64,000 bases of DNA from Flavobacteriales bacterium (GCA_020635455.1 JACJZT010000003.1:496001-560000), one strand, 5' to 3'. Shown: positions 1 to 8,923, numbered from the stretch's first letter. Notes: a model not told the origin generated them from the letters alone. A program made the numbers and translations.

Positions 1-731
1 CCAAAGAAATGAATTTTTCCAGAGGTGCAGGATTTTATTATTATGTCACCAAAATCAGCCATCAGGCTACCAAGGCTGAAATTCAGCAACTAATCGCAAA
101 AACAAAAAACATACTTCATTTTAAACATTATCTTGAAGACAACTACAGTTATGGAGGCTGTGGACCTTTTGTCGACAGTCGTGACGGACAAATGTACAAT
201 TCGGTTTGCATAGGGAAACAAATTTGGATGAAAGAGAACTTAAGATTCAATGCGCCGGGCTCAGGTTACTATCAGAACGATACCGCGAATTTGCGAAAAT
301 ATGGCCGCTTGTATCCTTGGAATGTGGTTATGAATGGTTCCGGCGCGTCAACTTCCAACCCAAGTGGTGTCCAGGGTATATGCCCAAAGGGTTGGCACGT
401 TCCAAGCCCGGCTGAATTTCTGGAACTCATGAATTTTACCAAAGCAGGGCAAAACGGCGGTGCTCATGTTAAAGATACTTTGAATTGGGTTAATCAATTG
501 CCGGGTGCCACCAACAGTACAGGTTTTTCTGCATTACCGGGTGGATTGGCCAGCAAATCGTTTGATGTATTTTACGGAATAGGAATTGAAGCCGATTTTT
601 GGACCACACAAGAGAATAAGGATCTTGAACACGGATACAGATACGTGCTGTACAACAACAAACACAGTTGGCTATCAGCAAGTTATACGAAAGATGGGGC
701 TCTTTCTTGCAGATGCCTAAAAGATCCATAA
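1..731 (+). CDS. FISUMP-domain protein (5' partial)
   Basis: The C-terminal two thirds match the Fibrobacter succinogenes major paralogous (FISUMP) domain found in many secreted or cell-surface Bacteroidota proteins. The diagnostic order is visible: 'DGQMYNSVCIGKQIWMKENL', then 'YGRLYPW', then 'GICPKGWHVPS', a central 'FSALPGG' and a final 'CRCLKD'. The frame is open to the first base and no stop precedes the ATG at 9, so the true start is probably outside the window and any signal peptide is not visible. The domain has no established biochemical function; surface display or adhesion is only inferred from the family. It stands alone before rpsT. Confidence 0.75.
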   Translation, partial: KEMNFSRGAGFYYYVTKISHQATKAEIQQLIAKTKNILHFKHYLEDNYSYGGCGPFVDSRDGQMYNSVCIGKQIWMKENLRFNAPGSGYYQNDTANLRKYGRLYPWNVVMNGSGASTSNPSGVQGICPKGWHVPSPAEFLELMNFTKAGQNGGAHVKDTLNWVNQLPGATNSTGFSALPGGLASKSFDVFYGIGIEADFWTTQENKDLEHGYRYVLYNNKHSWLSASYTKDGALSCRCLKDP

Positions 732-1051
732 ATCAAACTTTAGGTCAAAAAATGTTGATTTTAATTATGGAGGCTTAAAGGGTGTAATGATTGTCTCAGT
801 AACCTTACAAGCAGGGTTTACTCAAAATCTTTTGATAGAAATTCCGGATCATTTCTGATTGAATTATATACCGGCTTATAGAAGAGCGTATGCAAAAAGA
901 ATACCTTAAGAACAACATACCGGTCCGCAGAATCTTCCAATGCATCGTGTTTTTCGGAAAATTGGGATACTATCCAGGAAAAATCTTTTTAAGAGATTCC
1001 TTTTTATTTTTCAATAATTAATAATATTTTTGCAACCCATTAAAAAAATAG
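732..1051. other. Intergenic region upstream of rpsT
   Basis: This 320-nt stretch has no convincing reading frame and no structured RNA that I can recognise. The only supported signal is the promoter element close to rpsT. The rest looks like ordinary AT-rich spacer, possibly with remnants of a lost gene. Confidence 0.5.
1025..1032 (+). promoter_or_regulatory. Bacteroidota -7 element for rpsT
   Basis: TATTTTTG matches the TAnnTTTG -7 consensus of the Bacteroidota primary sigma factor and lies 19 nt before the rpsT ATG, implying a short leader. No clear TTG -33 element stands out upstream. Confidence 0.55.
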
Positions 1052-1306
1052 ATGGCAAATCACAAATCATCCATAAAGAGAATTCGCTCAAACAATACCA
1101 AGCGATTGAGAAACCGATACCAGCATAAGTCAACGCGTACCGTTATTAAAGCAATCCGCAAATCAAGCAGTAAAGCTGATGCAAGTAGTTTATTGCCAAA
1201 AGTATTTTCAATGCTTGACAAGCTTGTCAAAAGAAACATCATTCACAAAAACAAGTCTGCAAACCAAAAAAGCAAGCTGAGTAAATTTGTGAATGCAATG
1301 AGTTAA
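1052..1306 (+). CDS. rpsT: 30S ribosomal protein S20
   Basis: The 84-residue, very basic protein begins MANHKSSIKRIR and is helical and Lys/Arg-rich, as expected for S20 (bS20). S20 binds 16S rRNA early in 30S assembly. Its length is normal for the family. The C-terminal part 'NIIHKNKSANQKSKLSKFV' matches the conserved S20 ending, where the family usually reads HKNKAARxKSRL. The gene is monocistronic, with a TAnnTTTG promoter 19 nt upstream and a strong intrinsic terminator just downstream. Confidence 0.95.
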   Translation: MANHKSSIKRIRSNNTKRLRNRYQHKSTRTVIKAIRKSSSKADASSLLPKVFSMLDKLVKRNIIHKNKSANQKSKLSKFVNAMS

Positions 1307-1329
1307 TTCAAATGAAATTTCATATAAAG

Positions 1330-1355
1330 ATCTGCCTTCGGGCAGATTTTTTTTT
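1330..1355 (+). terminator. Intrinsic terminator of rpsT
   Basis: Perfect 7-bp stem ATCTGCC/GGCAGAT closed by a TTCG tetraloop and followed by a run of T residues. Confidence 0.9.
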
Positions 1356-1495
1356 GTCCCGTTTATAAAAAGAAAATGACCATTAGTTGTTTTACCCTCA
1401 TTGAAAATCAATAACTTACCAAACACCTTTCGTTTTACCGATCACAAAAACCAAAGATTTAACGTTTTAATAATGGTAAGCTAGCGGATATATTA

Positions 1496-1503
1496 TATTT
1501 TTG
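1496..1503 (+). promoter_or_regulatory. -7 element of the exbB-exbD-tonB operon
   Basis: TATTTTTG matches TAnnTTTG. It lies 46 nt upstream of the exbB ATG, leaving an A-rich leader without a Shine-Dalgarno sequence, as is usual in Bacteroidota. Confidence 0.55.
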
Positions 1504-1549
1504 CGGATTATTAACAAAAAAAGACAAATAAAATAACACAAAAAATACT

Positions 1550-2338
1550 ATGAGTAATCAGAAAAATTTATCAGGTTTAAGTCGTTTTTTCGCAGGTATT
1601 GTAATTATTCTTGCACTGGCCCTGGGGATATTTATATTCCTGTTCATCCTTGGTGCAAGCGATAATTTTGACGAAGAAGGTCACCCTAAGAACATTATCG
1701 GTATCATGTACAAAGGTGGGTTCATTGTTCCGATCCTGATCGCACTTTTAATTACGGTAATCGCCATCAGCATCGAGAGGTTGATCACCATTTCCAAAGC
1801 AAAAGGCAAAGGCTCACTTGAAAGCTTTATTCACAGGATCAAAGGAATGCTGGCTTCTGACCAGATAGACAACGCGATTGCAGAATGTGACAAGCAAAAA
1901 GGTTCACTCGCCAATGTTATGCGTTCAGGTCTTGAACAATACAAACTTGTGGTGAACGACAGTTCCATGGATAAGGAAGCCAAGGAAGCTTCAATCACCA
2001 AAGAACTTGAAGAAGCAACTTCACTTGAATTGCCAATGTTGAGTAAAAACCTTCCTGTATTGTCTACGGCAGCCTCCATCGGAACACTGGTTGGACTGAT
2101 CGGTACGGTTATCGGTATGATCCGGGCGTTCGCGGCACTTTCAGCAGCAGGTCAACCGGATACTTCAGCACTTGCCACAGGTATTTCCGAAGCTCTTGTT
2201 AATACAGGTCTTGGTATTACCGGCTCTACCTTTGCCATCATTTTCTACAATGTGTTCTCTACCAGAATAGACGCATTGACCTACAGTATGGACGAGGCAG
2301 GTTTCAGTATTATGCAAACCCTGAAAGCTCATAAATAA
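1550..2338 (+). CDS. exbB: MotA/TolQ/ExbB proton channel family protein
   Basis: This 262-residue inner-membrane protein carries the ExbB/TolQ fold: an N-terminal membrane segment (about residues 15-37), a second (about 55-75), a cytoplasmic helical domain, and a C-terminal pair of membrane helices. The Gly/Thr-rich signature 'GTLVGLIGTVIGMIRAF' lies in the latter part. With ExbD it forms the proton channel that energises TonB for uptake through SusC-type and siderophore receptors. It is first in a tightly spaced exbB-exbD-exbD-tonB operon. The extended N-terminus before the family core is typical of Bacteroidota ExbB. Confidence 0.92.
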   Translation: MSNQKNLSGLSRFFAGIVIILALALGIFIFLFILGASDNFDEEGHPKNIIGIMYKGGFIVPILIALLITVIAISIERLITISKAKGKGSLESFIHRIKGMLASDQIDNAIAECDKQKGSLANVMRSGLEQYKLVVNDSSMDKEAKEASITKELEEATSLELPMLSKNLPVLSTAASIGTLVGLIGTVIGMIRAFAALSAAGQPDTSALATGISEALVNTGLGITGSTFAIIFYNVFSTRIDALTYSMDEAGFSIMQTLKAHK

Positions 2339-2394
2339 ATTATAACCCGGATTATTTTAACAGGGTTTTAAAGTAATTTTAAACAAAAAAGAAT

Positions 2395-3054
2395 ATGCCA
2401 AAAATTAAAATGCCACGCTCAAGTCCATCCTTGGATATGACTCCAATGGTTGACTTAGCATTTTTATTGGTAACCTTTTTTATACTTACATCCTCTTTCA
2501 GAGCCCCTGAACCTGTTCAGGTTATCACTCCGAGTTCAACTTCGGATAAGCTGATGCCTGAAAATGCGGTCTTAATAACCATTTCCGATTCCGGAAAAGT
2601 GTTCTTTAACATCAATGGATCGGATGTTCGGATCAAGGTTTTGGAAAAAATGTCTCAGAAATACAAGATCGACTTCACCAAAAAGGAATACGAAGAATTT
2701 TCTGGCATGGCGAGTATCGGTGTAGGTATGAAAAACCTTAAAAAGTTTATCAATACAGAACCGGCAAAGAGAGAAAAATTCAAATCCACCGGTATTCCAA
2801 TGGACTCATTGAACAATCAGTTGCGCGATTGGATACAAGCCGGCTGGATCGAAGGGATGACCAAGTATAAAGAGTTGAAAGACCAGGCCAAAGAAAGCGG
2901 AAAAACGGTTCAGGTTGAGCCACTTCGATTTGCCATCAAGGCAGATGGAAAAGCCAACTACATCGTAGTAAAAGAGGTTATTAAAACCTTCACTGACCTT
3001 AGAATTTTCCGATTTAACCTGCTGACCAATTTTGAACAAAGTAAAGACGAATAA
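2395..3054 (+). CDS. exbD: ExbD/TolR biopolymer transporter, first copy
   Basis: The protein (219 aa) has the ExbD architecture: a short cytoplasmic N-terminus and one membrane helix with the proton-carrying Asp in 'LDMTPMVDLAFLLVTFFIL' (about residues 14-32), then a periplasmic domain. It is longer than enterobacterial ExbD (about 140 aa) because of an inserted, charged helical segment around residues 80-165. The closing part, 'FAIKADGKANYIVVKEVIKT', matches the family's 'I.aD....y..v..v' end. It lies 6 nt before the second exbD copy. The two copies probably form a heterodimer in the ExbB pore; that is inference. Confidence 0.9.
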   Translation: MPKIKMPRSSPSLDMTPMVDLAFLLVTFFILTSSFRAPEPVQVITPSSTSDKLMPENAVLITISDSGKVFFNINGSDVRIKVLEKMSQKYKIDFTKKEYEEFSGMASIGVGMKNLKKFINTEPAKREKFKSTGIPMDSLNNQLRDWIQAGWIEGMTKYKELKDQAKESGKTVQVEPLRFAIKADGKANYIVVKEVIKTFTDLRIFRFNLLTNFEQSKDE

Positions 3055-3060
3055 AAAGAG

Positions 3061-3693
3061 ATGGCAGAATTAAACCCCGGCTCCGGAGGGAGTCATAAGA
3101 AAGACGGCAAGATACGGGCCAAAAAGCACAATACCAAGGTGGACATGACCCCTATGGTTGACCTTGCATTTTTATTACTGACCTTTTTCGTGCTTACTTC
3201 TACCTTTAGCAAACCCAAAACCATGGAAATCACCTTTCCGGTTCCGCCGGAAGATGACGTGGTGATCGAGCCGATGAAGGTAAACGGTTATACTTTTATT
3301 CTTACCAAGGACGACAGGGTTTTTTGGTATAATGGAGAGTTTAAAGCAGAACCTAAAAATGGTATGCCTGCAACCGTTTTGAATGAAGTCAAATTTGGGG
3401 AAGACCTCAACAAGTTGTTGCTCGACAAGAACGATATGGTTGCCAAAGAGATCAAGGACCTTAAGAAAAAAAGGATCTCAAAGGAAATCAACGATAGCGT
3501 TTACAAAGAACTGGCCATTAAAGCGCAAAGCAATAAGGAAGCCCCCTTCTTTGTAATCAAAGCGGACGATAAAGCGGTTTACAGAAATCTTATCGATATC
3601 ATTGATGAGTTTAACATTTGTAACATTGGTAAATATGCGGTTACAGATATTATTGCAGGTGAAATGGCGTTATTAAAACAAGCAACAGAATAA
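3061..3693 (+). CDS. exbD: ExbD/TolR biopolymer transporter, second copy
   Basis: This second ExbD (210 aa) repeats the core signature 'VDMTPMVDLAFLLLTFFVLT' near residues 28-47, with the conserved membrane Asp. It has a longer Gly/Lys-rich cytoplasmic N-terminus than the first copy and a similar inserted periplasmic segment. The end 'FFVIKADDKAVYRNLIDIIDE' is the family's C-terminal motif. It sits between the first exbD and tonB with gaps of 6 and 4 nt, so co-translation is likely. Outside the membrane helix the copies have diverged, which argues for separate roles rather than recent duplication. Confidence 0.9.
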   Translation: MAELNPGSGGSHKKDGKIRAKKHNTKVDMTPMVDLAFLLLTFFVLTSTFSKPKTMEITFPVPPEDDVVIEPMKVNGYTFILTKDDRVFWYNGEFKAEPKNGMPATVLNEVKFGEDLNKLLLDKNDMVAKEIKDLKKKRISKEINDSVYKELAIKAQSNKEAPFFVIKADDKAVYRNLIDIIDEFNICNIGKYAVTDIIAGEMALLKQATE

Positions 3694-3697
3694 AGTT

Positions 3698-4531
3698 ATG
3701 GCAGAAGGTTTTAATAAATTATTCAATTCATGGGTTAATGTAACCTCTGACTTCAGGAATGAACTTGTTTTCGAAGATCGTAATAAGGACTATGGTGCCT
3801 ATCAGCTTCGAAAAAACTACAATCGTTATTTTTCTTTTGCCATGTTGATCACTACTGCAGTGGTTATTCTGGGATTTGCCATACCCAAGATCATCGCATC
3901 CATGCAAAAAGAACCGGAAGTTTTGGAAAACATCGATATTCAGTTAACCGACCTTGAGGTCCCTCCCGTTGACGAAAACGAACCTGAACCACCTCCACCT
4001 CCTCCTCCACCTCCACCACCTGCTCAGGAAATGGTTAAATTCATACCACCTGTAGTAGTGGATGAACCGATCGTTGAAGAAGTGGTTACCCAGGAAGAAT
4101 TAAAGGAAACCGATGCAGGTGAAAAAACTCAGGAAGGGACCGGAGACGATGTTGTTATCATTCCCGATTTTGGAGATGGAGACCGAGTCATCGAGCAACC
4201 AAAAGAAGTAAAGCCCTTTATTTCGGTAGAGCAAATGCCCGAATTTGTTGGCGGAGAAGGTGCAATGATGAAATTTATTGCAGAAAATCTCGAATATCCC
4301 CAGCCTGCAAAGGATAATGGAATTGAAGGTCGTGTGCATCTTAAATTTACGGTAACCGCGGAAGGTAAGATCAAAGACATTCTTGTTTTGAATAAAGACA
4401 AATTAGGTTATGGTTGTGAAGAAGCAGCAATTGCTGTAATAAAGAAAATGCCAGCCTGGAAACCCGGTCGTCAGAATGGACAACCGGTACCCGTTTACTT
4501 CAATATTCCAATTCGCTTTAGATTGTTCTAA
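3698..4531 (+). CDS. tonB: Energy transducer TonB
   Basis: TonB couples the ExbB/ExbD proton channel to outer-membrane TonB-dependent receptors. The 277-residue protein has an N-terminal cytoplasmic part with 'NKDYGAYQLRKNYNRY', typical of Bacteroidota TonB, then one membrane helix (about 47-68). A Pro/Glu-rich periplasmic linker contains eleven consecutive prolines. The C-terminal TonB domain (about 190-277) includes 'EGRVHLKFTVTAEGKI' and the closing 'PVYFNIPIRFRLF'. The start is 4 nt after exbD. The proline run is coded by mixed CCT/CCA codons, so it is a repeat tract but not a pure microsatellite. Confidence 0.93.
   Translation: MAEGFNKLFNSWVNVTSDFRNELVFEDRNKDYGAYQLRKNYNRYFSFAMLITTAVVILGFAIPKIIASMQKEPEVLENIDIQLTDLEVPPVDENEPEPPPPPPPPPPPAQEMVKFIPPVVVDEPIVEEVVTQEELKETDAGEKTQEGTGDDVVIIPDFGDGDRVIEQPKEVKPFISVEQMPEFVGGEGAMMKFIAENLEYPQPAKDNGIEGRVHLKFTVTAEGKIKDILVLNKDKLGYGCEEAAIAVIKKMPAWKPGRQNGQPVPVYFNIPIRFRLF
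3989..4021 (+). repeat. Poly-proline codon tract in tonB
   Basis: Eleven consecutive Pro codons (CCA and CCT in mixed order) form a 33-nt low-complexity tract in the periplasm-spanning linker. Gain or loss of whole codons would change linker length without a frameshift. Confidence 0.85.
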
Positions 4532-4538
4532 AGAAAGA

Positions 4539-4772
4539 ATGCATTCCGGAATTGAACGAATAAAACCTTTGGATTTAAAATCCTCATTACAACTTATATC
4601 CGGACTGATATTTATTGGCCTTGGGCTATATATCTTGTTGGGCACCTTTGAAGACAATACCGTATTGATCGGGATCCGAAAACAACTTTTTGGAGGAATA
4701 TTGGTTTTATATGGGATCGTGAGGATGTTCAGAGTGTATAATGCAATAAAAAAAACAAACCATGAAGACTAA
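4539..4772 (+). CDS. Small membrane protein, unknown function
   Basis: I chose the ATG at 4539 (77 aa). The frame extends upstream to 4476, but that start lies inside tonB and adds residues unlike a membrane protein N-terminus. Two hydrophobic helices are visible: 'LISGLIFIGLGLYILLGTF' and 'KQLFGGILVLYGIVRMFRVY'. The gene starts 7 nt after tonB and its stop overlaps the next gene by 11 nt, so it is part of the operon. I do not recognise a named family. Similar small membrane proteins occur between tonB and the phosphate-binding-type gene in related genomes, as far as I recall. Confidence 0.7.
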   Translation: MHSGIERIKPLDLKSSLQLISGLIFIGLGLYILLGTFEDNTVLIGIRKQLFGGILVLYGIVRMFRVYNAIKKTNHED

Positions 4773-5697
4773 ATTTTTATTTGTTTCAATTGTTTTTTCA
4801 ATGTTCGGTTTATTTTCCTGTGGACAACAGGTCAAGGAAGATTATACCGACACCCTTACTTCAGGCGAAACCACCATTGCATTTGACGATTCTTACAGCT
4901 TTTTGTTTGAAACCATTATACGGGTTTTTGAAAACCTGAATCCGGAGGCTAAGATCCAAACCATGATCAAGAACGAAAATGAAGCCATTAACTGTTTGTT
5001 AAAGGACTCTTGTAAAGTGATCGTTTTAAACCGCGACCTGACCAAAAAAGAATACAAAACCTTTGAGGCGAATAATTTATTCCCAAAGTCAGTGAAGTTT
5101 GCTTACGATGCGGTAGCTCTGATCGTTCATCCCGAAAATCCCGATTCAATAATGGATGTTGAAGATCTTAAAAGTATCCTGACTGGAAAAATCACCAAAT
5201 GGAATGAGTTGGGCCCTTATGACAACAGTGAGATCCTGGTTGTATTTGATAAGCCAAACTCTGCTAATTTCAACTATATGAAAGATAGTTTGCTGAAAGG
5301 CGAAAGTCTTCAGAAAAATTGTTTTGGAATGAACAGCAACAAAGAAGTAATTGAGTACATAAAAAACAATAAAAAAGCCATCGGCATAATAAGTGCAGGA
5401 TGGATAACCGACGATTACAGCAATCTGGCCAAAGCTTTTCTGAACAGCGTTAAAGTAGTTGGCGTCGGACATAAGTCGAGCGGAAAATATTATAAACCTT
5501 ACCAGTATTACATTAAGGAAAACGATTATCCCTTTATAAGAAGTTTGTATCTTATAAACCGCCAAACCAGAATGGGACTTGGCACAGGTTTTGTAAATTA
5601 TGTATGTAAACAGGATAAAGGACAACTGATCATTACCAAATCAGGACTTGTTCCGGTATATCTGTACATAAGAGATGTAAAAGCAAACGTAGAATAG
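4762..5697 (+). CDS. Phosphate-binding (PstS-like) substrate-binding lipoprotein
   Basis: The 311-residue protein has a lipoprotein signal peptide ending in the lipobox 'LFSC' (Cys20), followed by a PstS/PBP-type fold: 'TIAFDDSYSFLFETIIRVFE' near residues 37-56, and 'DAVALIVHPENPDSIMDVED' near 118-137. It lacks pstA/B/C neighbours and sits in the tonB operon before a TPR protein. It may therefore serve an ion- or solute-sensing role in the cell envelope rather than classical phosphate uptake. That is inference. Ligand specificity cannot be read from the sequence. Confidence 0.75.
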   Translation: MKTKFLFVSIVFSMFGLFSCGQQVKEDYTDTLTSGETTIAFDDSYSFLFETIIRVFENLNPEAKIQTMIKNENEAINCLLKDSCKVIVLNRDLTKKEYKTFEANNLFPKSVKFAYDAVALIVHPENPDSIMDVEDLKSILTGKITKWNELGPYDNSEILVVFDKPNSANFNYMKDSLLKGESLQKNCFGMNSNKEVIEYIKNNKKAIGIISAGWITDDYSNLAKAFLNSVKVVGVGHKSSGKYYKPYQYYIKENDYPFIRSLYLINRQTRMGLGTGFVNYVCKQDKGQLIITKSGLVPVYLYIRDVKANVE

Positions 5698-5702
5698 ATC
5701 AT

Positions 5703-7355
5703 ATGAAAATAAAAAGCATAAAAAAACTAGTTACCCTCTTTACCGCATTGATTCTTGTAGGTTCATCCTTCGCACAATCGCTTGATGAAGCGATACGAAT
5801 GACAGAAAATCAGCGATATGTAAGTGCAAAATCCGCTTTTAGAAAGTTGGTTAAAACGGATCCTAAAAATGGAAACGTTTACTTTTATTTTGGTGAATCT
5901 TATTTTAAACAGAGTGATTCGGATTCAAATAATCTGGATTCTGCAAATGCACTTTATAAAACGGGTACTGAAGTTGACCCTGAAAACCCTCTGAATTTTG
6001 TTGGACTTGGAAAAGTATTGTGGGCGAGAAATTATCAGAATCAGGGCGAGGAAATGTTCGAGCAGGCCTTAAAGATTTCAAAATACAAAAGCGTAAAGGT
6101 ATATCTGAACATCGCTGAAAATTACATTAATGCCAAAAACAAAAACCTGGTGAGAGCCAATGAGCTTCTCGCAAAGGCTTTGAAAATGGAACCCAAGAAC
6201 CCGGAAGTTCATATTTTATTGGGAGATGCCATGCTTGAAGCCAACCCTCTGGATGGTTCAGGTCCGGTTAAAAAATACAACGATGCCGCTGAATTGGATA
6301 AAACTAATGCAAAACCAATTTTAAGGATCGGAAAGCTTTATTTCAGGGCCAAAAATCCTACCGAAGCACTAAAGTGGTATAAAGAAGCTGTAAAGATCGA
6401 TTCAACCTTTGCACCTGCCTATATTGAAATGGGTGAACTTTACCTGATGGCCGGGTTCAATAGCAGCGCGCTCGAGTCGTACCGAAAATACCTCGCGCTT
6501 AACAGAGACATGGAAGCCAGAGAGCGATTAGCTCAAATTTTGTGGGTGAATAAATTTTACAACGAAGCCATTGAAGAAATAAATGAGATAAAACAAACCG
6601 ACAGTTCCAGTTTGTATTTATACAGAGTTTTGGCCTATAGCTATAATGAAGTTGGAAAAGAATACCCGGATGGATATGAGCAAGGACTGAAAGCGATCAA
6701 TAAGTTTTTTGATATGTCTTCAAAAGTTAAGGGATTCAAATATCTTGCAAGTGACTATTCTGTGAAAGGTAAATTACTGTCGAATCTGGGACAAGACTCT
6801 TTGGGAATGGTAGAATTGAAACGAGCCCTTAGCCTTGACTCGACCATCATTGATCTATACAGCGATATTGCCTTTGCGTATTATAAAAGCAAAAATTACA
6901 ATGAAGCCATTGTATATTACACTAAAAAAGTTGCCACCGGCAAACCCACAGTAAGTGATTATGTATATCTGGGCCTTACCTACTATCAAACCAGGCAATT
7001 TGAAATGTCAGACAGCATCTTTAAAACAGTTTGTATAGCTAGTCCTGATTTTATCATTGCTCATAAATGGAGAGCCAAAGCCAATGTACAACTGGATCCT
7101 GATTCTAAGAAAGGACTCGCAAAACCGCATTACGAGAAAGTAGTTGAACTGGTCCTTGCCGATTCGATGAACCTGAACCGAAATTTATCCAGCTTGATAG
7201 AAGCCTATTCTTATCTGGTTTCTTATCATTTGATCATTGCCAAGGAAATTGATGTTGCTACACAATATCTGCAAAAACTTGAAGCGATCGATCCGGAAAA
7301 CAAGATCATCAAGCCTTTCTATAAAACCCTGGAAGACCTGAAAAAGAAAAAATAA
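5703..7355 (+). CDS. Tetratricopeptide-repeat periplasmic protein
   Basis: The protein (550 aa) has an N-terminal signal peptide ending 'GSSFAQS' (about residue 25) followed by TPR repeats over almost its whole length. Repeats are visible as 'YFYFGESYFKQSDSDSNNLD', 'ALKWYKEAVKIDSTFAPAYI', and 'AFAYYKSKNYNEAIVYYTKK'. TPR proteins scaffold protein complexes. It is the last gene of the exbB-exbD-exbD-tonB cluster, with a 5-nt gap and a strong terminator after it, so a role in envelope energy transduction or receptor assembly is plausible. No enzymatic domain is visible. Confidence 0.85.
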   Translation: MKIKSIKKLVTLFTALILVGSSFAQSLDEAIRMTENQRYVSAKSAFRKLVKTDPKNGNVYFYFGESYFKQSDSDSNNLDSANALYKTGTEVDPENPLNFVGLGKVLWARNYQNQGEEMFEQALKISKYKSVKVYLNIAENYINAKNKNLVRANELLAKALKMEPKNPEVHILLGDAMLEANPLDGSGPVKKYNDAAELDKTNAKPILRIGKLYFRAKNPTEALKWYKEAVKIDSTFAPAYIEMGELYLMAGFNSSALESYRKYLALNRDMEARERLAQILWVNKFYNEAIEEINEIKQTDSSSLYLYRVLAYSYNEVGKEYPDGYEQGLKAINKFFDMSSKVKGFKYLASDYSVKGKLLSNLGQDSLGMVELKRALSLDSTIIDLYSDIAFAYYKSKNYNEAIVYYTKKVATGKPTVSDYVYLGLTYYQTRQFEMSDSIFKTVCIASPDFIIAHKWRAKANVQLDPDSKKGLAKPHYEKVVELVLADSMNLNRNLSSLIEAYSYLVSYHLIIAKEIDVATQYLQKLEAIDPENKIIKPFYKTLEDLKKKK

Positions 7356-7373
7356 ATTATTCACTGTTATAAG

Positions 7374-7406
7374 GCCTGTTGTGAATTTCACAGCAGGCTT
7401 TTTTTA
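7374..7406 (+). terminator. Intrinsic terminator after the tonB operon
   Basis: A 12-bp stem, GCCTGTTGTGAA pairing with TTCACAGCAGGC (one G-T pair), is followed by T7. It ends the exbB-to-TPR operon and lies 20 nt before radC. Confidence 0.88.
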
Positions 7407-7426
7407 TAATTTGGCAGGGACAAACC

Positions 7427-8110
7427 ATGCCATCCAATTTTATAACCAATATTACATGCGATGAACAACCCAGGGAAAAGTTGTTATCCAAAGGAAAAGA
7501 AACATTAACTCATGCCGAATTACTTGGTATATTGATATCAACGGGCACCAGGTCGAAAACGGCTACCGATCTTGCAAAGGAAATTCTTAAATTAGGTAAA
7601 AATGACCTGAATGAGATCGCCCGATTTGGAATAAACGATTATAAAAAGGTCAATGGAATCGGTGAAGCGAAAGCACTTACTTTAATAGCTGCCATCGAAC
7701 TTGGAAGCAGAAGGAAACTCAATGAAGCCGTAAAAAACAAAATTCTTTCAAGCGTAAACGCATCCGAAATTTTAATCCCAATTGTGGCGGATAAACTTTA
7801 CGAAGAATTCTGGATACTCAACCTGAACAGGGCCAATGCCCTGATCTCATTCAGGCAGATCAGTGAAGGTGGTATTACCGGTACCGTAGTCGACATTCGC
7901 AGGATCTTCAAACTAGCCCTGGAAGAAAATGCCACTTCAATTATTTTGGCACACAATCATCCTTCGGGCAATCTATCTCCATCGGAAGCGGATAAAAACT
8001 TAACCCGAAAGGTTAAAAACGCCGGAGAAATAATGGACATACCGGTCAGAGATCACTTAATTATAAGCAGTAATGGTTATTTCAGCTTTGCAGATGAGGG
8101 TTTGATGTAG
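7427..8110 (+). CDS. radC: RadC-family JAB-domain protein (UPF0758)
   Basis: The 227-residue protein has an N-terminal helix-hairpin-helix-like part ('VNGIGEAKALTLIAAIELG') and a C-terminal JAB/MPN metalloprotease-like domain with the zinc motif 'HNHPSGNLSPSEAD' (HxHPSG...D). Despite the historical name, a direct DNA repair role is unproven. Length and motif order are normal for the family. It follows the terminator of the previous operon and is transcribed alone, convergent with the next gene. Confidence 0.92.
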   Translation: MPSNFITNITCDEQPREKLLSKGKETLTHAELLGILISTGTRSKTATDLAKEILKLGKNDLNEIARFGINDYKKVNGIGEAKALTLIAAIELGSRRKLNEAVKNKILSSVNASEILIPIVADKLYEEFWILNLNRANALISFRQISEGGITGTVVDIRRIFKLALEENATSIILAHNHPSGNLSPSEADKNLTRKVKNAGEIMDIPVRDHLIISSNGYFSFADEGLM

Positions 8111-8233
8111 GTTTGGTTCTGAATGAATGTCTTAAACACTTATAGAATCTTTGTTTAATGCCTATAATAATACCTAGAATTTACAGGTATATTTATTATC
8201 TGCATTTTTCTCATAAGATAAACATAATGCTTT

Positions 8234-8923
8234 TTATAAACCCTTGTATTTAAATTCGTAGAAAACTCCCAGGCTTTGCATTGGGTAAAGATCTATCCTT
8301 CTTGAAGAAAAATGGGATCCGGTGTTGTGATCTTTTGTTTTTATTAAAGAAAAATAAGAACCTGCCTCATAGTTCAACCGTATCCTTTTTGAAAGCCTTA
8401 AGCCAAGGCTTCCGAAAACATTTGTACCATATCTGTAAATACTTAGATCAGGAGTAAAGCCCTGACCTGCAAAACCACCGGCATAGATTCCCGAATAATT
8501 CGAATGGATCATGAACAGATCCATTCCTCCCGAAAACGTAAATATCTTCCTTTTGTAATTCTTCTGCACCCCAAATTTTATTTCATAACCCCTTACCTTA
8601 CCCTTGCCTGTGAAACAATCGACACAACGGTCGGTGTATGCTTCCTTATCAAGTCTGAAATAATTGATTCCTATCCGGGCCGTTACCTTTTTAAGGTCAT
8701 TTTGGTACGATAAACCCAAAGGAATAAAATAATCGTTCCTTCGCTGGTCATAATCCAGCAATTCCGAAAAACTCCTCTGCCCTGCCAGGTTTATTCCAAC
8801 CCGGTGATCTCTGCCTAATTGTGCAAAAGAACCATGAACAGAGATCAACAAAATGAACCAAATCGCTTTTAAAATGAGACTTTTACATATTCTGTTAAAT
8901 GTTGTGGAACGAAAGAATGCCAT
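8234..8923 (-). CDS. Secreted hypothetical, probable outer-membrane beta-barrel
   Basis: I do not recognise a named family. The 229-residue protein has a hydrophobic N-terminal segment (about residues 18-33) ending in 'SFAQ', which looks like a Sec signal peptide. The body has alternating aromatic and hydrophobic residues in short strands: 'VTARIGINYFRLDK', 'NVFGSLGLRLSKRIRLNYEA', 'SLGVFYEFKY'. These resemble small Bacteroidota outer-membrane barrels. Two cysteines in 'CVDCFTG' could form a loop disulfide. It is convergent with radC and divergent from the WD40 gene. Confidence 0.6.
   Translation of the reverse strand: MAFFRSTTFNRICKSLILKAIWFILLISVHGSFAQLGRDHRVGINLAGQRSFSELLDYDQRRNDYFIPLGLSYQNDLKKVTARIGINYFRLDKEAYTDRCVDCFTGKGKVRGYEIKFGVQKNYKRKIFTFSGGMDLFMIHSNYSGIYAGGFAGQGFTPDLSIYRYGTNVFGSLGLRLSKRIRLNYEAGSYFSLIKTKDHNTGSHFSSRRIDLYPMQSLGVFYEFKYKGL

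Noticed and set aside
4762..5697. Complete phosphate ABC transporter
   Set aside because: Only the binding-protein-like gene is present; no permease or ATPase genes lie nearby.
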